Origin: Georgfuchsia toluolica
GTDB lineage: Bacteria; Pseudomonadota; Gammaproteobacteria; Burkholderiales; Rhodocyclaceae
DNA length: 64,000 bases
NCBI RefSeq assembly: GCF_907163265.1
Contig: NZ_CAJQUM010000001.1
Coordinates: 1,116,001 to 1,180,000, forward strand
Direction: 5' to 3'
The position numbers and the translations under genes were made by a program. Within the stretch, counting starts at the first letter, position 1, and each line of letters begins with the position of its first letter. The notes under the pieces were generated by a model, which saw nothing but the letters and a program-made list of their open reading frames with translations, did not search any database and was not told where the DNA came from. Shown here piece after piece: positions 16,678-26,019 of this stretch.

Positions 16678-18386
16678 CGCACCTATTGGTACGCAAGGCG
16701 CCGCCGCGCGCCGTCTGGGCGCTTGAACAGGCCGGCATGCATCCGCTGCTGGCGCGGCTTTACGCGGCGCGCGGCATCACCTCGGCGGAACAGGCGGAAA
16801 CCCAGTTCAAGCATCTGCTGCCGCCCGGCAATCTCAAGGGCATCGCGGAGACCGCCTGCCTGCTGGCCGATGCGATTGCCGCGAAAAAACGCCTGCTGAT
16901 CGTCGCCGACTACGATTGCGACGGGGCAACGGCTTGTGCCGTTGGCATACGCGGCCTGCGCGGGTTCGGCGCAGAGGTCGATTACCTGGTGCCGAATCGT
17001 TTCAAGACCGGCTATGGGCTGTCGCCGGAAGTGGTCGCCATCGCGGCTGAAGGTAAATTCGGCAAACCCGACATCATCATCACGGTTGACAACGGCATCG
17101 CCAGCATCGAAGGCGTGGCGGCAGCCAAGCGGCTCGGCATCACCACCATCATCACCGACCATCACCTGCCCGGCACCGAACTGCCGGACGCCGCCGCCAT
17201 CGTCAACCCGAACCAGCCCGGCTGCCGTTTTGAGAGCAAGTCCATCGCCGGCGTCGGCGTAATGTTTTATGCCTTGCTCGCGCTGCGCGCGGAGTTGCGC
17301 AAACGCGGTGCGTTCGCCGACGCTCAGGAACCGAATCTGGCCGCCCTGCTCGACCTGGTGGCGTTGGGTACGGTGGCCGATGTTGTCAAACTCGATCGCA
17401 ACAATCGCATCCTCGTCGCGCAGGGCTTGGCGCGCATGCGCGCCAGGGCCTTGTGCCCCGGCTTGCGCGCGCTGTTTCGCTGCGCCGGGCGCGATCCCGC
17501 CAGCGCCAGCACCTTCGATCTCGGCTTCGCCCTCGGTCCGCGCCTGAATGCCGCCGGACGCCTGGCCGACATGTCGCTCGGCATCGAATGCCTAGTCACG
17601 GACGACCCGGCGCGGGCCATGAATATCGCGCAGGAACTCGATGCCCTGAACCGCGAACGGCGCGGCATCGAGGCGGACATGCGCGCCGACGCCGATCTTC
17701 ATCTGCAACAGATCGACGGTGGCACATGCAGCAGCGTGTCGCTGTTCGATCCGAACTGGCATCAGGGCGTGATCGGCATTCTTGCCGGACGCATAAAAGA
17801 ACAGCTGCATCGCCCGACGTTTGCCTTCGCGCGCGCAGACAGTGCGGAGGCCAGTGGAGATCTGCGCGGCTCCGGACGGTCCATCCCCGGACTGCATCTG
17901 CGCGATGCGCTGGATCTCGTTTCCAAGCGCCATCCCGATCTGCTCAAGCGCTTCGGCGGGCACGCCGCCGCCGCGGGCGTCACCATTGCCGAGGCCGATT
18001 TCCCGCTTTTTGCCGCAGCGCTGGAAGCCGTCGCGCGGGAACTGATTTCGCCCAACGATCTCAGCCGCACGCTCGACTCCGATGGCGAACTCGAAGGCGG
18101 TTATATTTCAATCGCCACCGCGCGACTGTTGCAGGATCAAGTATGGGGCCAGGGTTTCCCGCAACCCTTGTTCGAGGGCGTATTCCAGGTCGAGCGCCAG
18201 CGCATTCTCAAGGAACAGCATCTCAAACTCGACTTGCGCGCGGGCCCGGCGCGCTTTGAAGCGATACGCTTCAATTTTTCCGAAGCCGTGGCCGATCGAA
18301 TTCGTGTCGTTTACCGCTTGGCGATCAACGAGTTCAACGGCTTGCAAAGCGTGCAACTGATGCTCGAACACATAGAACCGGCATAG
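16674..18386 (+). CDS. recJ: Single-stranded-DNA-specific 5'-3' exonuclease RecJ
   Basis: 570 residues from GTG 16674, which overlaps the upstream stop as ATGTGA, so translation is coupled. The DHH phosphoesterase motifs are present: VADYDCDGATA (Asp ligands), ITVDNG and IITDHHLPG (the DHH motif), then GTVADVVKLDRNNR. The DHHA1 domain contains RLNAAGR and GHAAAAGVTI; an OB-like C-terminus follows. Length matches E. coli RecJ. It degrades single-stranded DNA in RecF-pathway recombination and mismatch repair. The reading frame extends upstream but that part overlaps the RpfE-like gene and has no family similarity. Confidence 0.95.
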   Translation: MTHLLVRKAPPRAVWALEQAGMHPLLARLYAARGITSAEQAETQFKHLLPPGNLKGIAETACLLADAIAAKKRLLIVADYDCDGATACAVGIRGLRGFGAEVDYLVPNRFKTGYGLSPEVVAIAAEGKFGKPDIIITVDNGIASIEGVAAAKRLGITTIITDHHLPGTELPDAAAIVNPNQPGCRFESKSIAGVGVMFYALLALRAELRKRGAFADAQEPNLAALLDLVALGTVADVVKLDRNNRILVAQGLARMRARALCPGLRALFRCAGRDPASASTFDLGFALGPRLNAAGRLADMSLGIECLVTDDPARAMNIAQELDALNRERRGIEADMRADADLHLQQIDGGTCSSVSLFDPNWHQGVIGILAGRIKEQLHRPTFAFARADSAEASGDLRGSGRSIPGLHLRDALDLVSKRHPDLLKRFGGHAAAAGVTIAEADFPLFAAALEAVARELISPNDLSRTLDSDGELEGGYISIATARLLQDQVWGQGFPQPLFEGVFQVERQRILKEQHLKLDLRAGPARFEAIRFNFSEAVADRIRVVYRLAINEFNGLQSVQLMLEHIEPA

Positions 18387-18546
18387 CCAGGCATATCCCC
18401 AATAGGCACTTGCCGCGATCTGTGGGTTGGAAGTATGGCTTTTAATGCAGCAAAAGCTATGATGGTAACGATTGAGGATTACAGGACCCTGCGGCCAGGA
18501 ATATTCGATGTAGATATCAATTGAGAGGCATTTCCTGTCAAAAATA

Positions 18547-19368
18547 ATGACTACGCCGCTGGCTAAAATTATGCACGCGCTTGCTGTGCTGCTACTTTCG
18601 CTGCCTGCGGTAGCGGGCAACCTGTCCTTTCGCCTGTCCCTGACCGGATCGCAACTGACAGTGATCAACCAGGGCGACAGCACCGCGTTCTACCCAGCCG
18701 CGTACAGGTTATTACCCGACGGCAACTGGGAGCAACTCAAGGAAGCGAATGGCGCACCTGCGGAACTTTCAGATGGCGCGAGCTTGCTGTTCATTTGGCC
18801 TGATACGCGTCCGCTGGAGCAGATGTCCGAACTTGAACGCATGCAGCCGGTCATGGTGCGTTTTTTCGATCAGGCCGGGGTGGGATTCGGGCAGATTTCC
18901 TTTTTCCACGCAGCGCCAGCAGCGAATCGCGCGTTGACGGCTGCTTATGTGAATGGCAAATTGCAGATCAAGCCACCTGACGGCGGATCTTCCATTCGCG
19001 CGAGCTGGGTGCTGTGGCCGCAGGAAGAGGGAATCAAACCGATACAATTGCCCATACGCTACGAGCACCATCAGCCGCCGGCACTGCGCATCGACTGGCA
19101 GCACCAGGGCAGCATCCCGTTTCAACTCGATACCGGCGCCGGACAGCCCGCCGCGATCCTGATCCACGAAACCGGGCAAGGCTATTCAATGCAGTTAGTG
19201 CCGGGAGGAGGCCTGCAGGGCAAGGAACAGCGTGCGGCCTGGCTCGATGCCACACCGAAGCTCTATGCCGCGTCCTTGATCGCTCTGGTATTCGGCGTGA
19301 CGGCGATGGTAATGCAATTTTTGCGGCGGCCACGCGCTGCCACCAAGACAGGCAGCGCCAAGACATGA
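18547..19368 (+). CDS. Hypothetical exported protein with C-terminal membrane anchor
   Basis: 273 residues. Residues 1-24 form a signal peptide (ALAVLLLSLPAVAG), the middle is a beta-rich extracytoplasmic region, and a hydrophobic helix (LYAASLIALVFGVTAMVMQF) sits near the C-terminus, leaving a short basic tail. No catalytic motif recognised. Its stop overlaps the start of the large membrane protein (ATGA), so it is the first gene of a glycan-type operon with a GT-C-like protein, a GT2 and GtrA. A role as an accessory subunit is inference. The 160 bp between recJ and this gene hold no other gene that I see. Confidence 0.7.
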   Translation: MTTPLAKIMHALAVLLLSLPAVAGNLSFRLSLTGSQLTVINQGDSTAFYPAAYRLLPDGNWEQLKEANGAPAELSDGASLLFIWPDTRPLEQMSELERMQPVMVRFFDQAGVGFGQISFFHAAPAANRALTAAYVNGKLQIKPPDGGSSIRASWVLWPQEEGIKPIQLPIRYEHHQPPALRIDWQHQGSIPFQLDTGAGQPAAILIHETGQGYSMQLVPGGGLQGKEQRAAWLDATPKLYAASLIALVFGVTAMVMQFLRRPRAATKTGSAKT

Positions 19369-21902
19369 TTACACGGGTACCTCTGCGGGATAGATTGATC
19401 GAGGGGCTGTTCGTCGTGGCTACAGGTGCGCTGGTAGCAAACACGCTGGGCATTGCCTTGCTCAATTCGCCGAATTGGCCCACCGGTGGCGACAGCGCTT
19501 CGCACCTGCTGTATGCCTGGCTTTACGCGGATGGTCTGCTGTTTTCAGGAAAGGTGCTGCCTTGGGTACCGGAAGTTTTCGGCGGATTGCCTTTCCTGTC
19601 CTATTACTTTCCCCTGCCCTTCATCGTGATCGCCCTGTTGTCAAAATTGATCGGCATTGCGCAAGCATTCAAGTGGGGCGCCTTCCTTGCCGCAATGCTG
19701 TTGCCCGGTACGGTATTCGTCGCCAGCCGGCGCTGGCTGGACATGTCCTGGGCCGGGGCGCTATTCGGGGCCATGGGTGCGCTGGCGTTCCTGCTGCACG
19801 AACAAAATTCGATCTGGGGCGGCAACCTGCTCTCCACTTTGGCCGGTGAGTTTGGCTATAGCTATGGCATATGCCTCGCCGTGCTGACCTTGATCGCCTG
19901 GTTGCGGGCCGTGCATACGGGCCGCGGCTGGATCGTCGCGGCCTTGCTCGAAGCCGCCACCGGGTTCGCGCACGGTTTCACGCTGCTGGTGGTCGGTTTT
20001 TCCACCGTGTTCCTGCTGTTCGAGGGCAAGCAGTTCCGCCGCACCCTCGGTTTGCTCGCGCGCGGCCACTTGCTCGCCTTTTGCCTGCTTGGCGGGTGGC
20101 TGTGGCCGATGATTGAAATGCATGGTCTCACCATTCCCAACGATGCCGCCTTTCCGCTGCAGAGCTGGCGCGATTTGTTGCCAGCCACGCTGTGGCCGGT
20201 GGGGGCCGCAGGACTTGCGGGTCTATGCCTGCAACTTGTGCCAGCGGTGCGCCGCCGCTGGACTGCGCTTCAGACGAGTGCCCTGCGCTATTTCGTGAGC
20301 AGCGCAGGGCTGGCGGCGATAGGCTTCATTGCCGGCGATCAACTTGGACTGGCCGATATCCGTTTCTTCCCGCTGGTCTGGTTGCTTGCCGCCATCGTAT
20401 GCGGCTGGCTGTTCGGCCATGCGCTTACTGTGATCGGCGAAGCATGGCAGCCGAAACGGAAAATCGCATTGTTCATGTTCGCGGCCGCCGCCGTGTTCGG
20501 CTTGCTGGGCTGGCTTGGCCAACAGGTACGGCAGGCTCCGGATTGGGCACTGTGGAACCATGCCGGACTCGATTCAAAACCACAATGGCATAACCTCGCC
20601 AGCCTCTTCCCCGCCATGTCCGGCGATCTGTGGAGTCCACGACTCGTGTTCGAACATGATCCGGACAATAACGATCTCGGCTCGACGCGGTCGCTTGAGG
20701 CCCTGCCGATGTTTCTCAACCACCGGCCGGTGCTCGAAGGCCTGTACATGGAGACAGCGCTGCTCGGCCCCGCCATCTACCAGCTCCAGTCGGAAATATC
20801 GGCACGCCCTTCTTCACCGCTAGTGCGATTTCCCAGCGGTAGTCTCGATCCGCAGTTCGCCGCACGGCACATGAACCTGCTGCACGCCGATACCCTGCTG
20901 CTGCGCAGTCAGCAGGCCAAGTCTGCCATCGAATCCAGCCAACTGTTCACCAGGATGGCCGAAGCGCCGCCGTTTGCGCTCTATAAGCTGCGCGACTTTG
21001 ACAGCCACCTGATCGAACTCGTGCGCCGGCCGATGCGCGTGCGGCCGTCGCACGACTGGATGCAGGATGCATTTGCGTGGTTTCGCACGCGCAGCCTATT
21101 TGATGCGTACCTGCCGGTCTACGGCAATGTGGCGCTGGACAAGCTGATTGCGCCCAATCCGGCGAATGCTGTACGCGTGAAGTCGCTATCGCGGCATGAG
21201 CTGGTGTTCGAAACCGATGCCATCGGCAGCCCGCATCTGATCAAGATCGCCTACCATCCGCGCTGGCAGTTGCAAAGCAAGGGACAACTGGCGCTGGCCG
21301 GCCCCGGCTACATGCTGATCGTACCGCAGGAAAAAGAAATTCGTCTGGTTTATGGCCACACGTTGGTGGGAAAGCTCGGTATTGCCGTTACGATTTCAGC
21401 GGCCCTGTACTCATTGTTCGCCCTCTGGAGCAGACGGAGGCAAACGCAGCTCGCCCTGGCGGGGGAACACGCGCTCAACCCCTGGTGGCCCGCCCTCACT
21501 GCATGGCTCGTGCTGCTGGCTGCGGGTTTCTACTTCGGGACACATTCGCCCGAGCGGGTCTACAACAGGGCATGGCAAGCGATGGCGGCAAATCGCTATG
21601 CCGAAGCGAGCGAAGGGTTCGCGCGCGCCTACCAGTTGCGCCGGCCGCCGGCCAAAAAAGAAGAAGCCTTGTTCTGGCTGGCCAAGTCGAGCGAACTTGC
21701 CGGACAACGGGCACAGGCGAAGGCGAGCTACCGTGAACTGGCCGAGCGCTATCATGGATACTGGCTGTCCGAAAGCCTCTATACCTACGTGCTGATGGAG
21801 AAGCAGGACGGCCATGCCGACCGCGCCGCACCATTTGCGGCGCGCCTGCGCGAGGAGTATCCCGGCAACAAATGGACCTTGAAACTGGATCAAGTGAAAT
21901 GA
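19365..21902 (+). CDS. Large polytopic membrane protein, 6-pyruvoyl-tetrahydropterin-synthase-related domain (GT-C clan)
   Basis: 845 residues from ATG 19365 (MITRVPLRDRLIEG). The block GGDSASHLLYAWLYADGLLF then WVPEVFGGLPFLSYYFPLP matches the N-terminal region of PTPS-related membrane proteins, which belong to the GT-C glycosyltransferase clan; the acidic pair in 'GGDSASH' loop 1 could be catalytic. About ten hydrophobic segments cover residues 15-390, then a large periplasmic domain (about 400-680), one more segment pair, and a C-terminal TPR-like helical stretch (NRYAEASEGFARAYQL). Likely transfers a lipid-linked sugar on the periplasmic face. Overlaps neighbours on both sides by ATGA, so it is translated with them. 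Confidence 0.7.
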   Translation: MITRVPLRDRLIEGLFVVATGALVANTLGIALLNSPNWPTGGDSASHLLYAWLYADGLLFSGKVLPWVPEVFGGLPFLSYYFPLPFIVIALLSKLIGIAQAFKWGAFLAAMLLPGTVFVASRRWLDMSWAGALFGAMGALAFLLHEQNSIWGGNLLSTLAGEFGYSYGICLAVLTLIAWLRAVHTGRGWIVAALLEAATGFAHGFTLLVVGFSTVFLLFEGKQFRRTLGLLARGHLLAFCLLGGWLWPMIEMHGLTIPNDAAFPLQSWRDLLPATLWPVGAAGLAGLCLQLVPAVRRRWTALQTSALRYFVSSAGLAAIGFIAGDQLGLADIRFFPLVWLLAAIVCGWLFGHALTVIGEAWQPKRKIALFMFAAAAVFGLLGWLGQQVRQAPDWALWNHAGLDSKPQWHNLASLFPAMSGDLWSPRLVFEHDPDNNDLGSTRSLEALPMFLNHRPVLEGLYMETALLGPAIYQLQSEISARPSSPLVRFPSGSLDPQFAARHMNLLHADTLLLRSQQAKSAIESSQLFTRMAEAPPFALYKLRDFDSHLIELVRRPMRVRPSHDWMQDAFAWFRTRSLFDAYLPVYGNVALDKLIAPNPANAVRVKSLSRHELVFETDAIGSPHLIKIAYHPRWQLQSKGQLALAGPGYMLIVPQEKEIRLVYGHTLVGKLGIAVTISAALYSLFALWSRRRQTQLALAGEHALNPWWPALTAWLVLLAAGFYFGTHSPERVYNRAWQAMAANRYAEASEGFARAYQLRRPPAKKEEALFWLAKSSELAGQRAQAKASYRELAERYHGYWLSESLYTYVLMEKQDGHADRAAPFAARLREEYPGNKWTLKLDQVK

Positions 21903-22852
21903 TAAATGCATCGTATGCCGGCACCAGTGCGCCTGTGGAACTCAGCGTGGTGGTTCCCGCATTCAACGAGGAGCAGGGCATCGCGCCATTCCTGGAACTG
22001 CTGTTTGGGGTGTTGCGCTCGTGCTGCACGCGCTTCGAGGTATGGGTGATCGATGACGGCAGCCGAGACGGCACGTGGCGAGAGCTAACCGTTGCGCGCG
22101 CACGCTATGCCGAGTTGCGCGGGTTGCGCTTTACCCGCAACTTTGGCAAGGAGGCCGCGATGCTCGCCGGGCTGCGTTGCGCTGCCGGACAAGCGGTCGT
22201 TGTCATGGACGCGGATGGCCAGCATCCGCCATCCTTGCTGCCGCAGATGCTTGAACCCTGGCGCGCCGGACGCGCGCAGATGATTGCCGCGCAAAAAGCT
22301 ACTCGCAAAAGCGACAACATCGCATCGCGCCTGAATGCGCGCCTTTTCAACGGCATGATGCGGGTCTTGACCGGTCTGGACCTGACCGCGGCTTCAGATT
22401 ACCGCCTGCTCGATCGGCGCGTCGTGGATGCCCTGCTCGCCTTCCCGGAGAAGGTGCGTTTTTTTCGCGGCATGACGGCGTGGACCGGTTTTCCCGTCGA
22501 ATACGTCAGCTTCGATGTGGCGCCGCGCATCGCCGGCACGAGCCACTGGAGCAGCGCGCAACTTGTCAAGCTTGCCGTTACCGCGGTATTCGCCTATACG
22601 GCAAAGCCGCTGGGAATGATTTTGCGGCTCGGCCTGATAGGCATGGCGGTGGCGGTCATCCTGTTGTTGCAGGCACTGTACTCATGGTCGACGGGGATCG
22701 CAGTGTCGGGCTGGACTTCGCTGACGGTAGTGGTGCTGTTCTTTGGTTCCGCCAATCTGTTCGCACTGGGCGTACTGGGTATCTACCTCGCCCAGTTGTT
22801 CGACGAAATCAAGGCGCGGCCAGAGTACCTGGTCGGAGACGAGCTGCGGTGA
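21899..22852 (+). CDS. Family 2 glycosyltransferase, GtrB/DPM1-like
   Basis: 317 residues from ATG 21899 overlapping the previous stop. GT-A fold motifs: ELSVVVPAFNEEQGI at the N-terminus, VIDDGSRDGT, and VVMDADGQHPP with the metal-binding DAD. FTRNFGKEAAMLAGL is typical for polyprenyl-phosphate sugar synthases. Two C-terminal hydrophobic segments (about 230-255 and 270-300) anchor it. It would transfer a sugar from a nucleotide donor to undecaprenyl phosphate on the cytoplasmic face. GtrA follows after 4 bp, giving the GtrA-GtrB pair of lipid-linked sugar modification systems. Confidence 0.88.
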   Translation: MINASYAGTSAPVELSVVVPAFNEEQGIAPFLELLFGVLRSCCTRFEVWVIDDGSRDGTWRELTVARARYAELRGLRFTRNFGKEAAMLAGLRCAAGQAVVVMDADGQHPPSLLPQMLEPWRAGRAQMIAAQKATRKSDNIASRLNARLFNGMMRVLTGLDLTAASDYRLLDRRVVDALLAFPEKVRFFRGMTAWTGFPVEYVSFDVAPRIAGTSHWSSAQLVKLAVTAVFAYTAKPLGMILRLGLIGMAVAVILLLQALYSWSTGIAVSGWTSLTVVVLFFGSANLFALGVLGIYLAQLFDEIKARPEYLVGDELR

Positions 22853-22856
22853 GCCA

Positions 22857-23279
22857 ATGTTCAACAAGCGATGGGGCCTGACGAGCTTGCTCGAACTGTT
22901 GCGCCAATTCACCAAGTTCGCCGGCGTCGGTTGCGTTTCTGCGATCGGCCACTACGGTTTGCTGATCGCGCTGGTTCAGATCGCGGCGGTGCCAGCGGTG
23001 CCGGCCTCGGCCGCCAGCGCGCTGCTCGGTGCGTTGATCAATTACAGCCTCAACTATCGCTACACGTTCCGCAGCACCCGGCAACACCGCGAGGCGGCTC
23101 TGAGATTTGCCGTTGTCGCTACGGTCGGCCTGACGCTGAACACGTCGTTCATGTGGGTGGGCGTCGAACTCGTCGGGGCGCATTACCTGCTCAGCCAGGT
23201 GGTCACGACCGGGTTGGTAATGATCTGGAGCTTTGCCGGTAACCGCTATTGGACATTTCATCCTGAAAACCTCATTTGA
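22857..23279 (+). CDS. GtrA family membrane protein (putative polyprenyl-phosphate-sugar flippase)
   Basis: 140 residues from ATG 22857 (MFNKRWGLTSLLELLRQF). Four hydrophobic segments; GtrA motifs include FTKFAGVGCVSAIGHYGLL, the Asn-Tyr pair in ALLGALINYSLNYRYTFRS, and the end FAGNRYWTFH. GtrA proteins move polyprenyl-linked sugars across the inner membrane. It closes the operon begun at 18547, placing donor synthesis (GT2), flipping (GtrA) and probable transfer (GT-C-like protein) together. Confidence 0.88.
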   Translation: MFNKRWGLTSLLELLRQFTKFAGVGCVSAIGHYGLLIALVQIAAVPAVPASAASALLGALINYSLNYRYTFRSTRQHREAALRFAVVATVGLTLNTSFMWVGVELVGAHYLLSQVVTTGLVMIWSFAGNRYWTFHPENLI

Positions 23280-23303
23280 ACCACGGCGACACGGCGGACA
23301 TGA
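23280..23303 (+). repeat. 24-bp dispersed repeat, copy 2
   Basis: Starts at the base after the gtrA stop codon and matches 6509-6532 with two differences. Copy 1 overlaps a stop codon in the same way, as expected for an element inserted at gene ends. Confidence 0.55.
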
Positions 23304-23626
23304 CCTGTCAGCACAAACGGACTGGTAACATTCCTTATCCATGCCACCTGCATGTGATGCGTATCACTATCCTCCTGTTCTGCGACATTGATTTTGGTCG
23401 AATAGAACAGGTCATACGAAGTCGCATTGGCAACCGGATCCCAAGAGACGGTCAGCTGGTTATCGCCACCGCAAGCGGGCATCACGTTGGTCGGAGCACC
23501 AGGACGAGGACCGTCCCTGCGCACGTCGTCCCTGTCGGTAAAGTTCCCGCTTGCGATATTCCTGACCGGGGCGGTAAAAATGACGCGTCCGTATGCCAAT
23601 TTTCGTAGCCGGCCGGACGTAATCAA
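23304..23626 (-). pseudogene. Fibronectin type III-like fragment downstream of the DUF3443 gene
   Basis: On the minus strand an open frame of about 110 residues contains APTNVMPACGGDNQLTVSWD, PVANATSYDLFYST and TSPFVLTG, the opening strands of a fibronectin type III domain. The domain lacks its final strands because the text changes character at the dispersed repeat (23280-23303). There is no signal peptide; the frame opens with a TTG only a few bases after the DUF3443 stop. I read it as the remnant of an extracellular protein. This 350-bp stretch holds nothing else that I can identify. Confidence 0.4.
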
Positions 23627-23629
23627 AAG

Positions 23630-25363
23630 CTAGTAGGCCCAGTAAGGCCCCGTGCCGTGCGAGGTGCTGCGACCAGCGATGGCCACAAAAACCGTGCGTC
23701 CGAAAAAGAACGGCATGCCCCAGTCGAAGCCGCCGCTTTGGCCGATATTGCCGCCAACGGAGGCCGCCCTGATGCTGGCATCAAGCGCCTGCAGATTCAC
23801 GATGGTGAAATCGACGGTGCCGGATGCAGCGCCATTGGCGGATGTATTGACGGCGGACAACGCCAGTGGCGTGGGTGGACAATAGAAACCGGATTGTGCG
23901 GAACAGGCGGGGATGACCGCGTCAGCAAAAAAATAGCCATTTGAGCCGCTGTCCAGAAAGCTTGATGTCAGGTTCACGCCTTTATAAGTGGTAGTGAAAT
24001 TGCCCGTATGGGGGTCTGCTGCATAGACCGTCGCCGAACCGACGTTGTTATTGCTCTGGGTGTCGATGCCGAAGGTGAGCGTACCAATGAGTGTCGTAGC
24101 GCCACCCGCGGCAACTGCGGGCATCGTCAGTACCACACCATTGTTGTCGGAGGCAAACGCAGGTACCGGGTTCGCCACCTGGCTGGCAAGCGGCATCCTG
24201 GTGCCAGTGCAAGTCGAAGTCGACGCGATGCATTTGTAATAGACGCCGTTAGCAGTCTGTGTCGCACAGGCTGAGCCGCAATCCTGGTTGAACAGACCGA
24301 CGCCGAGTATGCCGTTGGCGCCCAGTCTGGCCACCGTGCCGAAGTTCGCGCCGCTGCACGGAATGTTCGCGAATGCCGCGGCTGTATCGCCGACTTCCTG
24401 TACCGGCAGGGATGGAGCAATCTCGTCGGCGATTTTCACATCCGCGCTGTGCACCGAACCCCACATAAAGCCGCTGACGAACTGCGCGCATTCACCCATC
24501 GGGCTGCCGTCGGAAGCGGTGATGGCAGGCAGTGCCAGGGCAGGGTCGAGCACACCGGCGATGATGCGCAGGCCAAAGGACGCGGTGTCGACCAGCACAT
24601 GATCGATGGTCTGGCAGGTCGATGTACCAGGACGGCACAAGGTTACGCTGACGAAGGGCACATTGATGATATTGCTGGCGCCGGCGGGGCCGCTATCGAT
24701 GTACACCGGCGTCACATTGCCGGCAAGGCCCGTCACGCCGAGGGTCACCGAGCCGCTGGCGCTGCCGCCAGAACCGTTGTTGCAGGTTAGGGTGTAAGTA
24801 TAGGTGCCGGCAACGGCCTGCGTGACCGTGGTGCTGCCGCTGAGACCTTGGCTACCGGTCCAGGTTCCTGGCGGGTCGCTTGACGCATTACATGACGTCG
24901 CGTTGGTCGTGGACCAGGTCAGCGTGGCAGGCTGCCCTGTCGACACGCTTGCCGGCGCCAGCGACATGCTGACGGTGGGCAGCGCGGGGGCATTCGAGAC
25001 TGCCACCACCACGCTTTTCGTGGTGCCATTGCAGGTGAGGGTATAGGTAAATGAGCCCGCGGCGGGTGGCGTGACGAGCTTCGAACCCGAAAGCGCTACT
25101 GCTCCGCCCCATTCGCCGCTCGCCGGGATACTGCTTGCCTGGCATGCGGTCGCGTTGGAACTTGACCAGGTCAGCATCGTCGACTGGCCGGCAGTAAGCG
25201 CGGTTGGGTTGGCACCGATGCTGACGATGACCGGATTGGCTATCGTCGTCGAACCGCCGCCGCCACCCCCTCCTCCGCCGCAGGAGACGAGCAGGAGACA
25301 AGCCGCTATTGCGGCAACCTTCATGAATGCACTCACGAACGGGGGGTGGAATCGGATACTCAT
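23630..25363 (-). CDS. DUF3443 lipoprotein with two Ig-like repeats
   Basis: 577 residues from ATG 25363. A lipoprotein signal ends LLLVSC followed by nine Gly residues, so the protein should be anchored through a lipidated Cys. Two tandem Ig-like repeats of about 85 residues each carry the phrases TMLTWSSSNATACQASS and ATLTWSTTNATSCNASS. The C-terminal DUF3443 part (about 210-577) includes NIINVPFVSVTLC, HVLVDTASFGLRI and NGILGVGLFNQDCGSAC. The DTASFG/LGVGLF pattern recalls aspartic-protease-like folds but function is unknown. The next gene upstream is DUF2844, the usual partner in Burkholderia-type genomes. Later in-frame ATG (MKVAAIAACLLLV) is an alternative start. Confidence 0.82.
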   Translation of the reverse strand: MSIRFHPPFVSAFMKVAAIAACLLLVSCGGGGGGGGGSTTIANPVIVSIGANPTALTAGQSTMLTWSSSNATACQASSIPASGEWGGAVALSGSKLVTPPAAGSFTYTLTCNGTTKSVVVAVSNAPALPTVSMSLAPASVSTGQPATLTWSTTNATSCNASSDPPGTWTGSQGLSGSTTVTQAVAGTYTYTLTCNNGSGGSASGSVTLGVTGLAGNVTPVYIDSGPAGASNIINVPFVSVTLCRPGTSTCQTIDHVLVDTASFGLRIIAGVLDPALALPAITASDGSPMGECAQFVSGFMWGSVHSADVKIADEIAPSLPVQEVGDTAAAFANIPCSGANFGTVARLGANGILGVGLFNQDCGSACATQTANGVYYKCIASTSTCTGTRMPLASQVANPVPAFASDNNGVVLTMPAVAAGGATTLIGTLTFGIDTQSNNNVGSATVYAADPHTGNFTTTYKGVNLTSSFLDSGSNGYFFADAVIPACSAQSGFYCPPTPLALSAVNTSANGAASGTVDFTIVNLQALDASIRAASVGGNIGQSGGFDWGMPFFFGRTVFVAIAGRSTSHGTGPYWAY

Positions 25364-25382
25364 TGGCGAGCTCGCTAACGTA

Positions 25383-25826
25383 TCAACGTACATCGGCGGC
25401 AGTGAAACCGGCGGGGAATGCTGCCGGAATCCAGGCGCTGCCTTCGAAGGCGCGCATATGGCCGCCAGAGTTGATGACGACCTCGGGACGGTCGATAGCC
25501 ATTTGCGAGCGGCCTGTCCTGGGTGCCCTGGCCGATTCGGCCACCATCGTGTCAAAGTATTTTCCCAGCAATGCCTTCAGGTCTGGCAGGATCGGCCCCT
25601 TCCAGGTAACGGCAAACACGACGCCGCCAGCCGAGACATATTCGCTCACCTGCGTTCCGGTTGCCAGGGTCGTGTCGTGCGTAACATAGCTTGCCCCCGC
25701 TGACGTGACGCGCGCTACGACCGCTGTGTCTTGCGCATTGAACTGCTCCGGGAGTCCGCCGAGTGCCGCATGACTGATACTTGCATAAGCGAGAAAGATG
25801 AAGGAAACAAACGGCGTGACGCGCAT
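25383..25826 (-). CDS. DUF2844 exported protein
   Basis: 147 residues from ATG 25826, chosen because AAAGGGA lies 7 bases upstream and the signal peptide (TPFVSFIFLAYASISHA) then begins at once. The mature part starts ALGGLPEQF and contains VSEYVSAGGVVFAVTWKGP, YFDTMV and RPEVVINSGGHMRAFEG, which characterise DUF2844. No known function. It is 19 bp upstream of the DUF3443 lipoprotein on the same strand, a conserved pair, so the two products probably work together in the envelope. Confidence 0.85.
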   Translation of the reverse strand: MRVTPFVSFIFLAYASISHAALGGLPEQFNAQDTAVVARVTSAGASYVTHDTTLATGTQVSEYVSAGGVVFAVTWKGPILPDLKALLGKYFDTMVAESARAPRTGRSQMAIDRPEVVINSGGHMRAFEGSAWIPAAFPAGFTAADVR

Positions 25827-26019
25827 AAGAAATCCCTTTGGGAGCAATGTCTCACGACAATTGAAGGTTGGTATCATCACCGTGATCGATGCATATGAGC
25901 CAAGTTAGGCGACTTTGTGTTTCAAGTCAATATTCGAGGCAGTGCCGGGAAAACGAATTGGCGGTAGTGGCAGAATGGTATTGGTAAAATCCGCACTTTA
26001 GACAAAGACCAAACACACC

